Of a stretch of DNA of 64,000 nucleotides, positions 26,950 to 37,297 are shown in pieces (positions within the stretch are counted from its first letter, which is position 1; every line of letters starts with the position of its first letter). Where the stretch lies: the NCBI GenBank assembly GCA_018824085.1, contig JAHJHI010000032.1:80001-144000 (forward strand), given 5' to 3'. The stretch comes from Gammaproteobacteria bacterium (lineage in GTDB: Bacteria; Pseudomonadota; Gammaproteobacteria; Burkholderiales; Rhodocyclaceae). Under the pieces are notes generated by a model. That model saw only the letters and a program-made list of their open reading frames with translations. It did no database searches and was not told the origin of the DNA. Both the position numbers and the translations under genes were made by a program.

Positions 26950-27160
26950 GGAGTACTGGAAGGCTTGGCGCGGGTGTTCCGGCGCGCCCGGATGACGACG
27001 GAGGGCATGATTATCCCGAAAAGCGGCGCGCGGTAGTGATTGCATGCCTTTCGAGATGCGGGCCGGCGTGGGATTTGCCCGCCCGGATGCGGGAGCGATC
27101 CGGTGGACCGCCCGTGCGCTCGCGTCGAGCATGAACGCCTTTCGATACGTTGGAGGCAGC

Positions 27161-28939
27161 ATGCGTACCCGCTCCCGGACATCTTCCTTCGCTGCGCTTG
27201 CGCGTGGCGCCGTCGCCGGCACGCTGGCCGTGCTGCAGCTTCACGCCGTCGCCGCGGATGCGCCGGCGGCCGACTGGCCCTGGCACGGGCTGAATGCGGC
27301 CGCCACGCGCTATGCCTCGCTGGACCAGATCAATGCCGGTAACGTGCATCGCCTGAGCGAGGCGTGGACCTTTCATTCAGGCATCAAGGCCACGTTCCAG
27401 ACGACGCCGGTCGTCGTGGGCGAGCGCATGTACGTGTCGCTGCCGTTCAGCCACGTGGTGGCACTGGACGCGACGAACGGCCGCGAACTGTGGCGCTACA
27501 CGCACGAACGCGGCAGCGGCAAGCTGTGCTGCGGTCCGGCCAGCCGCGGCGTGGCGGTGGCGCAGGGCCGGGTGTTTGTCGGTACCGTCGACGCCCGTCT
27601 GGTCGCGCTCGACGCCGATACCGGACGGGTGTTGTGGAACGTGGCGGTGCGTGATGAAGCGGGGGGCGCCGGCGCGGCGACGGCGGCGCCGGCAACGTCA
27701 GGCATGAACCGCGCAGATGCGGTCGCCGCACAACCGGTCGTCGGGGCCAGCGGCGTCGGCGTCGCGATGGCGCCGCTGGTGGTGGATGGACTGGTGCTGG
27801 TCGGCGTCAATGGCGTCGGCTATGGCGTGCATACGCGCGACGCCGTGGTCGGCCTCGCGGACACGCCGACGCGTTCCGGTTTTCTGGCCGCCTTCGACCT
27901 GCACACCGGCGCGCGGCGCTGGCAGTTCGACGTGACCGGCCCCGGCTGGGCCGGGCCGATGGCGCAGGCGGGCGTCGACGGTTTGCCGGCCTGGCGCGAC
28001 CTGGCGCAAGAAAAGGCGGCGCTGGCGCAGCATGCCGACGCCTGGCGGGCCGGCGGCGGCTCCATCTATTCCACGCCTGCGCTGGACCGCACGCGTGGCC
28101 TCGTGTTCTTCGGCACCGGCAATCCGTCGCCGATCATGGAAGACAGTACGCGACCGGGCGACAACCTCCACACGTCCTCGCTGGTGGCACTCGACGTGCG
28201 CACCGGCAAGCGTGTCTGGCATTACCAGCAGGTGCCGCACGACCTGTGGGGCCTGGACGTCAGCAGCCCGCCGGTGCTGTTCGATCTGCAACAGGAGGGG
28301 CGGAGCATTCCCGCGCTGGCACAACCAAGCAAGCTCGGCTGGGTATATGTGCACGACCGGCGCGACGGACGCCTGCTGTTCCGTTCATCGCCCTTCGTGC
28401 CGCAGCAGAACCTCCTGAGCGTGCCGACCGCACAGGGCGTGCTGATGGCGCCGGGCATCGCCGGTGGCGCGAACTGGTCGCCGTCCGCCTATGACCCGGC
28501 GCAGGGCACGCTGTTCGTGCCGGGCATCGACATGCCGACCCGCTATCGCGTACAGGACGGCGAGGACGGACGGCCCTATGTCGTGGGCGAGCCGGAGGGC
28601 CGCCGCGACGGCACGCTGACCGCGCTCGACCTGCAGAACGGTGGCGCGATCCGCTGGCAGCGACAGATCGGCGAGCCGGCGATCGGCGGCGTGCTCGCCA
28701 CCGCGGGGCACCTGCTGTTCAGCGGCCTGGGCGGGCAGACGTTCGGTGCGCTGGACAGCCGCACCGGTCAGACGCTGTGGCAGACCCGCTGCGACGCGGG
28801 TGTCAATGCGCCGCCCATCACCTATGCCGTCGGCGGCACGCAGTATGTGGCCGTCGCGGTCGGCGGCAACGCGCTGTTCGGCTTCACGCAGGGCGACGAG
28901 CTGAAGGTGTACCGTCTGGCGGCACCGGCGCGCGACTGA
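27161..28939 (+). CDS. Secreted PQQ-dependent quinoprotein dehydrogenase
   Basis: A 592-residue periplasmic quinoprotein of the alcohol dehydrogenase beta-propeller family. The ATG at 27161 follows a strong Shine-Dalgarno (TTGGAGGC) and starts a signal peptide (LARGAVAGTLAVLQLHAVAA); upstream in-frame starts are therefore rejected. The vicinal disulphide pair that sits over PQQ is present as LCCGPASRG, and FGTGNPSPIMEDSTRPGDN contains the metal-ligand Asn and catalytic Asp of the GNPxPWN...RPGDN motif of methanol/ethanol dehydrogenases. Tryptophan-docking repeats such as ALDADTGRVLWN and ALDVRTGKRVWH recur. No cytochrome c domain, partner cytochrome gene or PQQ biosynthesis gene is in the window. 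The alcohol substrate is unknown. Confidence 0.9.
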   Translation: MRTRSRTSSFAALARGAVAGTLAVLQLHAVAADAPAADWPWHGLNAAATRYASLDQINAGNVHRLSEAWTFHSGIKATFQTTPVVVGERMYVSLPFSHVVALDATNGRELWRYTHERGSGKLCCGPASRGVAVAQGRVFVGTVDARLVALDADTGRVLWNVAVRDEAGGAGAATAAPATSGMNRADAVAAQPVVGASGVGVAMAPLVVDGLVLVGVNGVGYGVHTRDAVVGLADTPTRSGFLAAFDLHTGARRWQFDVTGPGWAGPMAQAGVDGLPAWRDLAQEKAALAQHADAWRAGGGSIYSTPALDRTRGLVFFGTGNPSPIMEDSTRPGDNLHTSSLVALDVRTGKRVWHYQQVPHDLWGLDVSSPPVLFDLQQEGRSIPALAQPSKLGWVYVHDRRDGRLLFRSSPFVPQQNLLSVPTAQGVLMAPGIAGGANWSPSAYDPAQGTLFVPGIDMPTRYRVQDGEDGRPYVVGEPEGRRDGTLTALDLQNGGAIRWQRQIGEPAIGGVLATAGHLLFSGLGGQTFGALDSRTGQTLWQTRCDAGVNAPPITYAVGGTQYVAVAVGGNALFGFTQGDELKVYRLAAPARD

Positions 28940-28958
28940 CGTCGTGGCCAGCGGCGGG

Positions 28959-29321
28959 TCAGTCGTACTCGGTGTATTTGCGTGCGTCGCCGCGCACCCG
29001 CTCTGCCGGATACTTCTCGCGATTGAGCTGCATCTTGTCGGCAACGGCGGCCGGAAGGTCGATCTCCAGCGTGTCGGCCAGGCGCACCAGATAGACGAGC
29101 ACGTCGGCCAGCTCGTGGCCGACGGCCAGGCGCCTGGCCTCATCCAGTTCCCGGCCGGTGGGCAGCCACTGGAAGTGTTCCATCACTTCCGCGGCCTCGA
29201 TGCTCATCGCCATCGCGAGGTTCTTTGGCGTGTGGAACTGCGCCCAGTCGCGTTCGTCGACGAACTGCCTGATGAGGTCGCGCAGCGTGCGCAGGTCGGA
29301 GGTGTCGTGGTGTGCCGGCAT
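28959..29321 (-). CDS. MazG-like nucleotide pyrophosphohydrolase
   Basis: A 120-residue all-alpha NTP pyrophosphohydrolase of the MazG/dCTPase type. The metal-binding acidic motifs are visible: SIEAAEVMEHFQW (ExxE) and HELADVLVYLVRLADTL (ExxD). Enzymes of this size hydrolyse nucleoside triphosphates, often dCTP or damaged nucleotides. The ATG at 29321 gives the conserved N-terminus LRDLIRQFVDERDWAQFHTPKNLAM; the frame continues further upstream without support. It is convergent with the quinoprotein gene (19 bp between stops) and divergent from kup. Confidence 0.9.
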   Translation of the reverse strand: MPAHHDTSDLRTLRDLIRQFVDERDWAQFHTPKNLAMAMSIEAAEVMEHFQWLPTGRELDEARRLAVGHELADVLVYLVRLADTLEIDLPAAVADKMQLNREKYPAERVRGDARKYTEYD

Positions 29322-29484
29322 GGGACGCGTCGGTGCGGTGGATGGAAGAGGGCAAAAGTATCGCCTGCGACGGAAAGCATGGCGAGTCAAGACTTGATCT
29401 TGCCAATGTTGCAGCGCAGTATCCGCGTCACCTCCGTTCGCGATGCGCGCCTGCTGTCGCTGCCAACTTCCCGCCCGCCTGCCC

Positions 29485-31362
29485 ATGAACCCAGCCCCCC
29501 AGGAATCGAAGGCGCAATTGCCGCTGATGCTGCTCGCGCTCGGTGTCGTGTTCGGCGACATCGGTACCAGTCCGCTCTATGCCTTCAAGGAGGCATTCAC
29601 GGGCACACACGGACTGGCGCTGTCGGAAGCCAATGTGCTGGCGACGCTGTCGTCGCTGTTCTGGGCGGTCACGCTCATCATTTCGTTCAAGTACGTGTTC
29701 ATCGTGCTGCGCTTCGACAACGACGGCGAGGGCGGTGCGCTGGCGCTGGCGTCGCTCGCGCAGCGCGCCGCCCGGGTCGGCACGCGCCGCCGCGTTGCTG
29801 CGGTGACCGCGGCGGGCGTGTTCGCGGCAGCGATGTTCTATGGCGACGCGGTGATCACGCCCGCCATTTCCGTGTTGTCCGCGGTCGAAGGCCTGTCCGT
29901 CGTCGCGCCTTCGCTGGAAGGGGCGATCGAGCCCGTCACCATCGCCATCCTGGTGTTGCTGTTCTGTGTGCAGCGCAAGGGCACGGCGACGGTCGGCCGC
30001 TTTTTCGGGCCGGTGACCATCGTGTGGTTCTCGGTGCTGGCGCTGCTCGGCGTGCACAGCATCATGCAGACGCCGCAGGTGCTGGTGGCGCTCGATCCGT
30101 CGTACGCGATCGAATTCGCGCTCGAACATCCGGCACAGGCCTTCTTGCTGCTCGGCGCGGTGTTCCTGGCGCTGACCGGCGGCGAGGCGCTCTACGCGGA
30201 CATGGGGCACTTCGGCGCCGGCCCGGTGCGCCGGGCCTGGTACTTCGTCGTGTCGCCGGCGCTGCTGCTGAACTACTTCGGCCAGGGCGCGCTGGTGCTG
30301 CGTGCGTCGGAAACGGTGAGCAGTCCGTTCTTCATGCTGGCGCCGGAGGCGCTTCGCCCCGCGCTCGTGCTGCTGGCGACGCTGGCGACGGTGATCGCGT
30401 CGCAGGCGACGATCTCCGGCGCGTTCTCCATCACGGCGCAGGCGTCGCGCCTGGGCTACCTGCCGCGACTGCGCCAGCTGCATACGTCGGATACCGAACG
30501 CGGGCAGGTCTACATTCCATCGGTCAACTGGCTGATGCTGATCGCCGTGGTCGTGCTGGTGATCGAGTTCGACACGTCGAGCGATCTCGCCGCTGCGTAT
30601 GGCATCGCCGTGTCGGGCGACATGATCATCACGACCCTGCTGATGCTGTTCATCACGTCGGTTTCGAACCGGCGGATGAAGGTTGTCCTGTTCGGCGTGC
30701 TCGGCATGTTCCTCATCGTCGAGGTGCTGTTCTTCGCATCCAATCTGACCAAATTCATGGCCGGTGGCTGGCTGCCGATGCTGCTGGGCGCGGCGCTCTA
30801 CATCATGCTAACGACATGGAAGCGCGGCAGCGAATTCCTTGCGCGGGAACGCAGGCGCATCAACATCCCGATGGCCGATTTCATCAGCGGTCCGGCGCCG
30901 GACGCGCCGCGCGTATCCGGCACGGCGATCTACCTCACGTCGGATCCCGACACGGTGCCCAGCGCGCTGTTCCACAACCTCAAGCACTTCAAGGTGCTGC
31001 ACGAGCGGGTGCTGTTCCTGCACGTGACCATCGAGGACGTACCCCAGGTGCCGGACATCGACCGGGTGGAGCTGCACCGGCTGGGCGCGGAGACCTATGC
31101 CATCGAAGTGCGCTACGGATTTCGCGAGGAGCAGGACATCCCGCTTGCGCTGGAAGCACTGGGCGCGCTGGGGCTGACGCTGGAGCCGATGGAGACGACC
31201 TACTTCGTGGCGCGTTCGACCGTGGTCGATGGTGGCGAGGCGATCAAGTCCTGGCGCCGCGCACTGTTCGGCTGGATGATGCGCCAGTCCGAAGGCACGG
31301 CGAATTACTATCGCCTGCCGCCGAATCAGGTGGTCGAGCTCGGCACGCAGATCAGCGTTTGA
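29485..31362 (+). CDS. kup: Low-affinity potassium transport protein Kup
   Basis: A 625-residue K+/H+ symporter of the KUP/HAK family. The N-terminal signature GVVFGDIGTSPLYAFKEAF lies near residues 17-35; about 12 transmembrane segments follow, with ALTGGEALYADMGHFGAGPVR the conserved loop. The C-terminal cytoplasmic tail of about 160 residues includes the HVTIEDVPQVPDIDRV segment typical of the family. Start at 29485 is chosen because the family N-terminus begins here and the earlier ATG at 29443 would add an atypical basic stretch. It stands alone between a divergent MazG-like gene and the cytochrome b561 gene. Confidence 0.95.
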   Translation: MNPAPQESKAQLPLMLLALGVVFGDIGTSPLYAFKEAFTGTHGLALSEANVLATLSSLFWAVTLIISFKYVFIVLRFDNDGEGGALALASLAQRAARVGTRRRVAAVTAAGVFAAAMFYGDAVITPAISVLSAVEGLSVVAPSLEGAIEPVTIAILVLLFCVQRKGTATVGRFFGPVTIVWFSVLALLGVHSIMQTPQVLVALDPSYAIEFALEHPAQAFLLLGAVFLALTGGEALYADMGHFGAGPVRRAWYFVVSPALLLNYFGQGALVLRASETVSSPFFMLAPEALRPALVLLATLATVIASQATISGAFSITAQASRLGYLPRLRQLHTSDTERGQVYIPSVNWLMLIAVVVLVIEFDTSSDLAAAYGIAVSGDMIITTLLMLFITSVSNRRMKVVLFGVLGMFLIVEVLFFASNLTKFMAGGWLPMLLGAALYIMLTTWKRGSEFLARERRRINIPMADFISGPAPDAPRVSGTAIYLTSDPDTVPSALFHNLKHFKVLHERVLFLHVTIEDVPQVPDIDRVELHRLGAETYAIEVRYGFREEQDIPLALEALGALGLTLEPMETTYFVARSTVVDGGEAIKSWRRALFGWMMRQSEGTANYYRLPPNQVVELGTQISV

Positions 31363-31504
31363 TCGCGCGCGGCGCCGGATGGCGGTTGCGCCGCAGCTTC
31401 CACCGGAACCGCAGCGCGGAGAAAATGACGAAGCATCGTGTGGCGGCGCCCGGCCTCCGGCCGGAGCGCCGCCCGCATCGGACCCTCTCACAGGAAAAAC
31501 AACA

Positions 31505-32029
31505 ATGCGCTACACCCGTACCGCAATCACGCTGCACTGGCTGATTGCCCTGATGCTGTTCGGCATGTTCGGACTGGGCCTCTACATGGCCGATCTGCCG
31601 TTGTCACCGACCAAGCTCAAGCTGTACTCGTATCACAAGTGGGCCGGTGTCACGGTGTTCCTGCTGGTGCTGCTGCGTCTGGGCTGGCGCATCACGCATC
31701 CGGCACCCGCGCTGCCGCCGGGCATGCCGTCATGGCAGGCGAGGGCGGCGTCGGCTGGCCATCACCTGCTGTATCTGCTGATGGTGATCGTGCCGATATC
31801 GGGCTGGCTGATGAGCTCGGCCAAGGGATTCCAGACGGTGTGGTTCGGCGTGCTGCCGCTGCCCGACCTGCTGGACAAGAACGAGGAACTCGGCGACGCA
31901 CTGCTGCTGGCGCACCGCCTTCTGAACTACCTGTTCATGGCGGTCGTCGCGGGTCACGTGGCCGCCGCGCTGAAACACCAGTTCATCGATCGCGACGGCC
32001 TGATCATGCGCATGCTGCCGGGGCGCTGA
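31505..32029 (+). CDS. Cytochrome b561
   Basis: A 174-residue di-haem inner-membrane cytochrome of the bacterial b561 (YodB/CybB) family with four transmembrane helices. Likely haem-ligand histidines are in ITLHWLIAL, SYHKWAGV, AHRLLNYLF and VAGHVAAALKH. It mediates quinol-linked electron transfer in the membrane. The ATG at 31505 has an AGGA ribosome binding site 9 bases upstream. It is convergent with the rhodanese gene; the two stop codons are directly adjacent. Confidence 0.92.
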   Translation: MRYTRTAITLHWLIALMLFGMFGLGLYMADLPLSPTKLKLYSYHKWAGVTVFLLVLLRLGWRITHPAPALPPGMPSWQARAASAGHHLLYLLMVIVPISGWLMSSAKGFQTVWFGVLPLPDLLDKNEELGDALLLAHRLLNYLFMAVVAGHVAAALKHQFIDRDGLIMRMLPGR

Positions 32030-32617
32030 TCACGGTTCGCCGGACACGTAGGCCTGCGAGCGTTCGAGCACATAGGACCACGGCAGCCCCGCGTTCTTCC
32101 AGCCGTTGACGGTGCGCTTTCCCGCGTTCGCGCCATCGCCGGCCGGATCGCCCTCGAAGCCATCGATGACGGTCCAGACGCGGGTGTAGCCGGCGGCGGC
32201 GAGCGCATTGACGGCACGCGCGGTGCGATCACCCGAACGGCAGATCAGCACGATGTCTGCGTTGCGGTCCAGCCCCTTTGACTGCAGGCGCTCGCCGATG
32301 CGCTTCACGAAGTCGGGATTCTTGTGCAGCGCGAAGCGGCGGGCCTTCGGGTCGAAGTAGTCGAAGTCGACGAGCATGAAAGGGACGTTGGCATCCATGC
32401 CCGCGGGTGCGCCGACATAGCTCACTTCAGCCTGGGTGCGCACGTCGATGAACAGCGTGTCGTGCGCGCGGCCCGACAGCATCTGCCAGGCTTCGCCTGC
32501 GGTGAGATAGCGATCGAGCACGGTGCGCTTGTCCGGCTCGACGTCCTTCACGTCGATGGCGAATGACGTGCCGTGCAGGCACAGCATGAACGCCAGCAGG
32601 GCTGTGCGCATGGGCAT
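32030..32617 (-). CDS. Periplasmic rhodanese-like domain protein
   Basis: A 195-residue exported protein. A signal peptide (RTALLAFMLCLHGTSFA) precedes a single rhodanese domain with the active-site loop VLICRSGDRTARAV; the catalytic Cys and the following Arg are intact, so persulphide transfer is possible. The LFIDVRTQAEVSYVGAP segment is the usual CDC25/rhodanese strand. The substrate is unknown; similar proteins are often found near quinoproteins and cytochromes, and a quinoprotein lies about 3 kb away. The stop is immediately adjacent to that of the convergent cytochrome b561 gene. Confidence 0.87.
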   Translation of the reverse strand: MPMRTALLAFMLCLHGTSFAIDVKDVEPDKRTVLDRYLTAGEAWQMLSGRAHDTLFIDVRTQAEVSYVGAPAGMDANVPFMLVDFDYFDPKARRFALHKNPDFVKRIGERLQSKGLDRNADIVLICRSGDRTARAVNALAAAGYTRVWTVIDGFEGDPAGDGANAGKRTVNGWKNAGLPWSYVLERSQAYVSGEP

Positions 32618-32663
32618 TTCCTTTGCATGTCGGGTGCTGCGCGATGGCGCAGCGCTCAGGCGA

Positions 32664-35273
32664 TCAGGCTACGCTCAGCCGCGGCCGGCCGCCAGCGCGG
32701 CTGCGCACCGGCAGCGTGAGATCCGCCAGCTTGCTGCGCAGCGCGTCCATCAACGCGTCGCGCGACACCGATTTCGACACGAAGCAACTGGCGCCCGCCT
32801 CGACGGCGGCACGTTGCCAGTTCGGATCTTCGATGCCGGACAGCAACACGATGATGAGCTGTTCGGCCGAGTAGTGTTCGCGCAGTGCGCGGCAGGTCGC
32901 GATGCCGTCCATGCCCTGCATCAGGCCATCGAGCAGCAGCACGTGCGGGCACTGCTGCCCGACCATCAACAGCGCCTGTTCGCCGCTTTCCGCTTCACGG
33001 ATGCCAGAGCAACCGGCGTTTTCGAGCGAGCGGCGCATCAGGAAGCGTTCCGCCTCGTCGTCATCGACGATGAGGATGTCGAGCGCCTCCGGCAGCAGCG
33101 CGCTGCTGCTGCCCACGCTGCATTCGGTGACACGCCGGACCGATTCGAGCTGCATGCGGCAGGCGATCGGCACCAGGGAGTTCATCAGCGGCCAGTCCTT
33201 TTCAATGGCAGCGGCTTCGAGCCGGCGCATCGTGTCGTGCAGGTCAAAGGCCTGCGCGTGGACCGCCAGCGATTTCAGCGTGTGGGCAGCACGGCGCAGC
33301 GTGCTGTCGTCGCGCTCGCGCAGCGCCTCCTGCAGCGCGAGCACGTTGCGCTGCGACTCCTTGTCGTACAGCGCGGCAAAACGCGCACGGTCCGGCTGGC
33401 TGATGGCCTCGATCGAAATCGTCTGCGTGCCGGACACCGAATTGTCGGGCAGCCACTTGCGCACGATGGCGTACAGGTCGTCCTCGCGGAAGGGCTTGGC
33501 CAGATAGTCATCCATGCCGGCTGCGATGCAGCTGTCGCGGTCGCCGTCATTGGCGCCGGCAGTCAGCGCGACCAGCGGGGTGGCCGGCAGGCCGACCAGA
33601 CGTTCGCGGTCGCGGATGCGTTCGCATGCTTCGAAACCGTCCATGCCGGGCATCTGGCAGTCCATCAGCACGACGTCGAAGCGCGCGTGCTCCAGTTCCT
33701 GCAGCGCCTGGCGACCGTCACGGGCCAGCGTGCAGCGCAGGCCGAAGGCTTCAAGCATGTGGGCGGCGACTTCGGCGTTGACCGGACTGTCCTCGACCAG
33801 CAGCACATTGCCCGACAGGCGCGGCAGATTGGGCAGGGACAGGCTGTTCTGCGCGTCTTCCATGCCGGTGCTGACGACCTTGCACGGCAGCGACAGCGTG
33901 AAGGTGGAGCCGATGCCGTGTGCGCTGCGCAATGCGATGGAGCCGCCGAGCATTTCGGCCAGCTGACGCGAGATGGCCAGACCGAGTCCGGTCCCGCCGA
34001 AGCGGCGCGACGCGGTGTTGTCCGCTTGCGCGAAGGCGTCGAAGATGCGCGACTGGTCGTCTTCCGCAACGCCGATGCCGGTGTCCCGCACCGACATGAC
34101 CATGCGCACGGCGCCGCTGGATGGGCGATGCTGCAGCATCAGGTCGTCGTCCATCGAATGCACGCGCAGCGCGACGAAGACGCCGCCGTGCTCGGTGAAC
34201 TTGATCGCGTTGCCGATGAGGTTCACGGCGATCTGGCGCAGGCGGCCCGGATCGCCCTCGATGCGACCCGGCACGGCGTCATCCACGTCCATCGCCAGGG
34301 TCAGTCCCTTTTCCCGCGCCTGTGCGCCGAGCAGTTCGGTGACTTCGCGCAGCGTGCGGCGCGGATCGAATTCGCTGCGCACGAGATCGAAACGGCCGGC
34401 TTCGATCTTGGACAGGTCGAGAATGTCGTTGAGCAGGTCGAGCAGGTTCTCGCCGGAGCGGTAAAGCGTTTCGAGGTATCGCCGCTGATCGGTGGTGAGT
34501 TCGCTGCGCAGCAGCAGCTGCGCCATGCCCAGCACGCCATTCATCGGCGTGCGGATCTCATGGCTCATGTTGGCGAGGAACTGGCTCTTCGCCTGATTGG
34601 CCTGTTCCGCCGCTTCCTTCGCTTCCTCGTTCTCCTTGGCGACGTGGGCGTGATGCAGACGCAGGCGGATGAATTCGGCCGTGTTGCGCTGGAAGCGGCG
34701 CGCGTTGACGATGGCGATCATCGCGAAGAGCAGGATGAAACCGCCGAGTACCTCGCGTTCGGGTTCCGGCGAGCGCAGATAGAAAAAGGCCGTGGGCAGC
34801 AAGGTGGGCAGCGCCATCAGTACGTAGGCCTTCCACATGCCGGTCAGCGAGAACAGTCCGACGGCGGATACGGCAACGAGGCAGAGCGGAATCACCATCT
34901 CGTATGGATGGCCGGGCGGCGGCATCAATGCGACGCCGAGCGCACCCCAGCCGCAGCCGGCGGCGAGCACGCCGAGCATGAACAGCCACTTCCAGATCAG
35001 GGTTTCATTGACGCCGGGCACGACGTGCCGCCAGGCGAGGATGAGGCCGTAGCGGCCGGCGTTGATCGCCACCATTACGCCCAACCAGATCGTCAGCCCC
35101 CGCGGGTCGACGACCTTGTGCAGCACGCCCCAGATGAGGCCGGCCAGCACGATGGCCATCAACAAGGTGAAGGGTGTCAGGCGATAGGCGAGCGCGACCA
35201 GTTCCGCCTCGACCTGGCGTTCGGTATGTTCATTGCGCGGTGTTGTGCCGTGTGTAAGAAGATTTGGGGGCAT
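32664..35273 (-). CDS. Membrane hybrid sensor histidine kinase with REC, HPt and second REC
   Basis: An 869-residue sensor. Residues about 30-200 hold six hydrophobic helices with only short loops, so the signal is likely sensed within the membrane or through it. The HisKA box [15 protein letters not shown] (His near 238) is followed by an HATPase domain (residues about 345-460), receiver 1 ([14 protein letters not shown]; phospho-Asp in [13 protein letters not shown]), an HPt domain with [14 protein letters not shown] near 663, and receiver 2 ([26 protein letters not shown]) at the C-terminus. All phosphorelay residues are present. No DNA-binding partner is adjacent, so the output is unknown. 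It lies 46 bp after the rhodanese gene start, both on the minus strand. Confidence 0.92.
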   Translation of the reverse strand: MPPNLLTHGTTPRNEHTERQVEAELVALAYRLTPFTLLMAIVLAGLIWGVLHKVVDPRGLTIWLGVMVAINAGRYGLILAWRHVVPGVNETLIWKWLFMLGVLAAGCGWGALGVALMPPPGHPYEMVIPLCLVAVSAVGLFSLTGMWKAYVLMALPTLLPTAFFYLRSPEPEREVLGGFILLFAMIAIVNARRFQRNTAEFIRLRLHHAHVAKENEEAKEAAEQANQAKSQFLANMSHEIRTPMNGVLGMAQLLLRSELTTDQRRYLETLYRSGENLLDLLNDILDLSKIEAGRFDLVRSEFDPRRTLREVTELLGAQAREKGLTLAMDVDDAVPGRIEGDPGRLRQIAVNLIGNAIKFTEHGGVFVALRVHSMDDDLMLQHRPSSGAVRMVMSVRDTGIGVAEDDQSRIFDAFAQADNTASRRFGGTGLGLAISRQLAEMLGGSIALRSAHGIGSTFTLSLPCKVVSTGMEDAQNSLSLPNLPRLSGNVLLVEDSPVNAEVAAHMLEAFGLRCTLARDGRQALQELEHARFDVVLMDCQMPGMDGFEACERIRDRERLVGLPATPLVALTAGANDGDRDSCIAAGMDDYLAKPFREDDLYAIVRKWLPDNSVSGTQTISIEAISQPDRARFAALYDKESQRNVLALQEALRERDDSTLRRAAHTLKSLAVHAQAFDLHDTMRRLEAAAIEKDWPLMNSLVPIACRMQLESVRRVTECSVGSSSALLPEALDILIVDDDEAERFLMRRSLENAGCSGIREAESGEQALLMVGQQCPHVLLLDGLMQGMDGIATCRALREHYSAEQLIIVLLSGIEDPNWQRAAVEAGASCFVSKSVSRDALMDALRSKLADLTLPVRSRAGGRPRLSVA

Positions 35274-35388
35274 GACCGTGCTCGGTTTCAGGAACGTGTG
35301 GCCACCGGCCGACGCTGCCGGGGGCTGTCAGGGTTCACGGTCCCGGACATCGAATCTTTAACCTGCGGGCGCGCCGTTTGCGGGATGC

Positions 35389-36018
35389 TCATTGGCCGTA
35401 ATCCCCGAACTTCGCGATGACCCGCTGCATCTCACCGTCGTCGAGCCGTTTCGGGGTGCCGATCTGCAATGCGCGCACGTAGTGTTCGCACAGGGTTTCC
35501 AGTTCCACCGCCAGCGCGACGGCGTCGTGGAGGTCGCGTCCGTGCACGAGCATGCCGTGGTTCGCCATCAGGCAGGCCCGGCGTCCATCCAGCGCTTCCA
35601 GTACCGCGTCGGACAGTGCCTGCTCGCCGAATGTGGCGTAGCGCGCGCAACGCACCGTAGCGCCGCCGAAGCGCGCGATCATGTAGTGGAAAGGCGGAAT
35701 GTCGTCGCCGATGCAGGCGAGGGCGGTGGCGAACGGCGAGTGGGTATGCACGACGGCACCGGCGTCCGGTCGGGCGCGATAGATGTCGCGGTGGATGCGC
35801 CACTCCGAAGATGGCTTGAGCGCGCCGCTCCAGTGGCCGTCGAACGCAACCGTCACCATGCCGGACGCGTCACACCGGTCGGGTTCGAGCCCGCTGGGTG
35901 TGATGAGGAAGGCGTCACCGACGCGCGCGCTGACGTTACCCGCCGCGCCACGATTCAGCCCGTGCGATTCCATCCGGCGCGCTGCGTTGTGCACATCGGC
36001 GCCGCTGACCTCGTTCAT
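35389..36018 (-). CDS. Class II aldolase, FucA-like; candidate (methylthio)ribulose-1-phosphate aldolase
   Basis: A 209-residue zinc aldolase of the class II aldolase/adducin family. It follows E. coli L-fuculose-1-phosphate aldolase closely: GLNRGAAGNVSARVG near the N-terminus, PSSEWRIHRDIY with the catalytic Glu near residue 70, VVHTHS with two zinc His near 90-92, HYMIARFGG, YATFGEQALS and NHGML with the third zinc His near 153. The cleavage would yield DHAP and an aldehyde. Because mtnA lies 163 bp upstream on the same strand, the natural substrate may be 5-methylthioribulose or 5-deoxyribulose 1-phosphate; this is inference. A MtnB-type dehydratase is the alternative, since MtnB belongs to the same fold. 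Confidence 0.85.
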   Translation of the reverse strand: MNEVSGADVHNAARRMESHGLNRGAAGNVSARVGDAFLITPSGLEPDRCDASGMVTVAFDGHWSGALKPSSEWRIHRDIYRARPDAGAVVHTHSPFATALACIGDDIPPFHYMIARFGGATVRCARYATFGEQALSDAVLEALDGRRACLMANHGMLVHGRDLHDAVALAVELETLCEHYVRALQIGTPKRLDDGEMQRVIAKFGDYGQ

Positions 36019-36046
36019 CAGGGTGTGTCCCCTGTCTTGTGGATTA

Positions 36047-36081
36047 ACGGTGGATTATCCTCACCAAGACCGAGAATTCAA
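36047..36081 (-). promoter_or_regulatory. Predicted sigma-70 promoter of the class II aldolase gene
   Basis: On the minus strand, TTGAAT (36076-36081) and GATAAT (36054-36059) are separated by 16 bp and would start a transcript about 29 nt before the aldolase ATG. It implies the aldolase gene can be expressed without mtnA read-through. No SAM-responsive riboswitch fold was recognised in the 163-bp gap. Confidence 0.5.
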
Positions 36082-36180
36082 GCGGGTTTACATTAAAAAT
36101 TGGCGATGGCGCCCCGGTTCCGCGTTGCAGCATGATGGCGACGCGCGCCGGTGCTGGGTTTCACGTATCTAGAAACAACG

Positions 36181-37242
<1,062 letters not shown>

Positions 37243-37297
37243 TGCGCCATCGTTGAACGGGAAGGGGTGAAGCATAATCTCGCACCACTGTTTTTCC

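Noticed and set aside
28944..31544. 866-residue plus-strand frame overlapping kup
   Set aside because: Low-complexity Arg/Gly/Ala sequence in another frame of the clearly conserved kup gene.
32523..35420. 965-residue plus-strand frame opposite the hybrid kinase
   Set aside because: Antisense shadow; the minus strand carries all kinase and receiver motifs.
36019..36180. SAM-type riboswitch between mtnA and the aldolase gene
   Set aside because: No conserved riboswitch core or terminator-like alternative fold could be recognised; the segment has a simple promoter-like pattern instead.
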